From JBDTGE01 sp050742975 (GTDB lineage Bacteria; Actinomycetota; Actinomycetes; Mycobacteriales; Jatrophihabitantaceae), in the NCBI GenBank assembly GCA_050742975.1, contig JBOGDQ010000290.1, forward strand, positions 1 to 7,858: a stretch of DNA of 7,858 bases, given 5' to 3'. The notes beneath the pieces were generated by a model, which did not search any database, had not been told where the DNA came from, and saw nothing but the letters and a program-made list of their open reading frames with translations. Positions 6,390-7,858 of this stretch are shown here, piece by piece; the stretch's first letter is position 1, and each line of letters begins with the position of its first letter. Made by a program: the position numbers and the translations under genes.

Positions 6390-7297
6390 CGGTGGCGGTC
6401 TCCGAAGCTCGCGTACCGGTGCGCTCACGGGGGCGCAGAAAGAGCGGCGGGGTCTCGAGTGCGCTGGCACAGCTGTTCATGATCGCCGCGTGCGTGCTGT
6501 GGATCCTGCCGATCGCGTTCGCGCTCTACGTCGCGGTCCGGCCGAAATCGGAGACGGACAAGTACGGGTACGTCGCACTGCCGCACCACCTGACGTTCAA
6601 GAACTTCACCGACGCGTGGACCCAGTCGGACATGCTGCGGTTCTTCGAGAACTCGGTGAAGATCACCGTCCCGGCCGTGATCATCACCCTGGTGCTGGCC
6701 TCGTTCGTGGCGTTCGTCGTGTCGCGATTCAGCTTCAGGTTCAACATCGCGCTGCTGATCATGTTCACGGCCGGCAACCTGCTGCCGCAGCAGGTGATCA
6801 TCACGCCGCTGTACCGGCTGTACCTGCAGATCCACCTGCCGCACTTCCTGAGCAGCAGCGGGCTGCTCTACAACTCGCTGACCGGCCTGGTCGTCGTCAA
6901 CGTGTCCTTCCAGCTCGGCTTCTGCGTCTTCGTCCTGAGCAACTACATGAAGACGATCCCGGAGGAGATCTACGAGGCGGCGCTGGTCGACGGCGCGTCG
7001 CTGTGGACGCGGTACTGGCGTCTTACGCTGCCGCTGTGCCGGCCCGCGCTCGCCGCCCTCGCCACGCTGCTGACCACCTGGATCTACAACGACTTCTTCT
7101 GGGCGATCACTCTGATCCAGACAGGCAACAAGCGCCCGATCACCGCCGCGCTGGCCAACCTGCAGGGACAGTTCGTCAGCAACCAGAACCTGATCGCGGC
7201 GGCCGCGCTGATCGCCGCGGTGCCCACGCTGGTCGTCTACATCCTGCTGCAGAAGCAGTTCATCTCTGGCCTGTCGCTCGGCTCGACCAAGGGCTGA
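6386..7297 (+). CDS. ABC sugar transporter permease, MalG/UgpE-type
   Basis: Second inner-membrane channel subunit, partner of the preceding permease. Its 303 residues are slightly longer than the usual 270-300, mainly through a basic N-terminal tail of about 25 residues (RSRGRRK). Hydrophobic spans are visible near 27-51, 92-113, 119-140, 158-185, 220-240 and 268-288. The EAA loop reads EAALVDGASLWTRYWRLTLP from residue 197, matching the docking motif for the nucleotide-binding subunit. It overlaps the upstream permease by four bases (ATGA at 6386-6389) and is followed after one base by the hydrolase gene, so all four genes look like one transcript. No ATPase gene lies in the window, and a shared MsiK-like ATPase encoded elsewhere is the likely energy source (inference). 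Confidence 0.95.
   Translation: MTVAVSEARVPVRSRGRRKSGGVSSALAQLFMIAACVLWILPIAFALYVAVRPKSETDKYGYVALPHHLTFKNFTDAWTQSDMLRFFENSVKITVPAVIITLVLASFVAFVVSRFSFRFNIALLIMFTAGNLLPQQVIITPLYRLYLQIHLPHFLSSSGLLYNSLTGLVVVNVSFQLGFCVFVLSNYMKTIPEEIYEAALVDGASLWTRYWRLTLPLCRPALAALATLLTTWIYNDFFWAITLIQTGNKRPITAALANLQGQFVSNQNLIAAAALIAAVPTLVVYILLQKQFISGLSLGSTKG
7289..7293 (+). promoter_or_regulatory. Ribosome binding site for the GTG-start hydrolase
   Basis: AAGGG lies inside the last codons of the permease gene and ends 5 bases before the GTG at 7299, supporting that start. Confidence 0.6.
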
Positions 7298-7298
7298 C

Positions 7299-7858
7299 GT
7301 GCCCGGTCGGGTCGTACTGCGTAGCGCCGGGGTCGCGGTGGTGCTGGACGTCGACGGCGCGTCGCTGCCGCGCGTCGTGCACTGGGGCGCTGACCTCGGC
7401 GAGCTCGACGATGGCGCCTACGCCGCCCTGCCCGGCGTGGACGGCGAACTGCGCCCGCGCGGCAGCCGGAGCACCGCGGGCACGTTCACGCTGTCGCCGA
7501 CCCGGGCGCAGGGCTGGCCCGGTTGGCCGGGCCTGACCGGGCATCGCGACGGCACGGCGAGTCAGCCTCTGTTCGCGCCGTCCGGCGCAGACCACCACGA
7601 CCTGCGATTGAACTATCGCGGCACGGACGAGCCCGCGCGGCTGCGGCTGGACGGCGAACTCGAGCTGATGCCGTCCGGCGTGCTGCGGCAACGGCAGAGG
7701 TTGACCAGCACCGCGGCGGCGGGCGAATCGCCTTACACCGTGGGCGATCTGCTCACCCTGCTGCCGGTTCCCGAGCACGTCGTCGACGTCGTGGACCACG
7801 CCGGCCGGTGGTCCAAGGAGGCGCAGCAGCAGCGGCTGACCCTGCATCAGGGCAGCTG
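7299..7858 (+). CDS. Probable GH36 alpha-galactosidase, N-terminal part, 3' end cut by window
   Basis: An open frame runs from the GTG at 7299 to the window end: 186 codons with no stop. Full-length GH36 enzymes are around 700 residues, so only the N-terminal beta-sandwich domain is present and the catalytic barrel lies beyond the window. Recognisable features are LPRVVHWGADLG (about residues 24-35), typical of the beginning of these alpha-galactosidases, and a later stretch TLLPVPEHVVDVVDHAGRWSKE, which resembles the family block ending in GRW and a charged residue, followed by a QQQRL segment (compare S/PQR in relatives). No signal peptide is seen, so it is probably cytosolic and would act on the imported sugar. 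It begins one base after the permease stop, with AAGGG in front. The family call is by motif memory; other GH36/GH27-like specificities such as alpha-N-acetylgalactosaminidase remain possible. Confidence 0.85.
   Translation, partial: MPGRVVLRSAGVAVVLDVDGASLPRVVHWGADLGELDDGAYAALPGVDGELRPRGSRSTAGTFTLSPTRAQGWPGWPGLTGHRDGTASQPLFAPSGADHHDLRLNYRGTDEPARLRLDGELELMPSGVLRQRQRLTSTAAAGESPYTVGDLLTLLPVPEHVVDVVDHAGRWSKEAQQQRLTLHQGS

Noticed and set aside
6376..7536. 386-codon plus-strand frame overlapping the second permease and the hydrolase start
   Set aside because: No membrane spans or motifs; an out-of-frame shadow of the MalG-type permease and GH36 gene.
1..7858. CRISPR arrays, tRNA/rRNA genes, insertion sequences, prophage or defence genes
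   Set aside because: Looked for repeats, RNA-like folds and transposase or phage motifs in the gaps and both strands by eye and saw none; nearly all the DNA is accounted for by metabolic genes.

Overview
The window comes from a GC-rich actinomycete. Codon third positions are strongly G/C. The first gene closely resembles the actinobacterial/mycobacterial type of inositol-1-phosphate synthase. The sugar importer has no ATPase gene beside it, a common actinobacterial arrangement. The window reads as a complete-looking galactose/galactoside utilisation locus placed directly against an inositol synthase gene. I cannot name the genus.

Layout: 1-669 (+) is the 3' part of ino1. It converges on galK (794-1885, -), and the 124-bp gap between them holds two strong hairpins, one just past each stop codon. 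galK diverges from a DeoR-family regulator (1980-2759, +), which is followed 10 bp later by galT (2770-3858, +). The 94-bp galK/deoR gap contains an AT-rich patch with repeated half-sites that is the best operator candidate. A 195-bp gap with its own repeated motif precedes a tightly packed operon. That operon encodes a Tat-type lipoprotein sugar-binding protein (4066-5379), two ABC permease subunits (5379-6389 and 6386-7297) and the start of a GH36-type alpha-galactosidase (7299 to the window end, GTG start).

Working model (inference): an alpha-galactoside such as melibiose or a raffinose-family sugar is captured by the lipoprotein. The two permeases import it, powered by an ATPase encoded elsewhere, and the GH36 enzyme cleaves it. 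The released galactose enters the Leloir pathway through GalK and GalT, with the DeoR protein as the likely local regulator. UDP-glucose 4-epimerase (galE) is not in the window. I found no CRISPR array, RNA gene, insertion sequence or phage-like gene, and no evidence for a radically new system. The items worth a second look are the regulatory DNA, the hairpin pair, the unannotated GTG-start hydrolase and a cysteine-bearing loop in the first permease.
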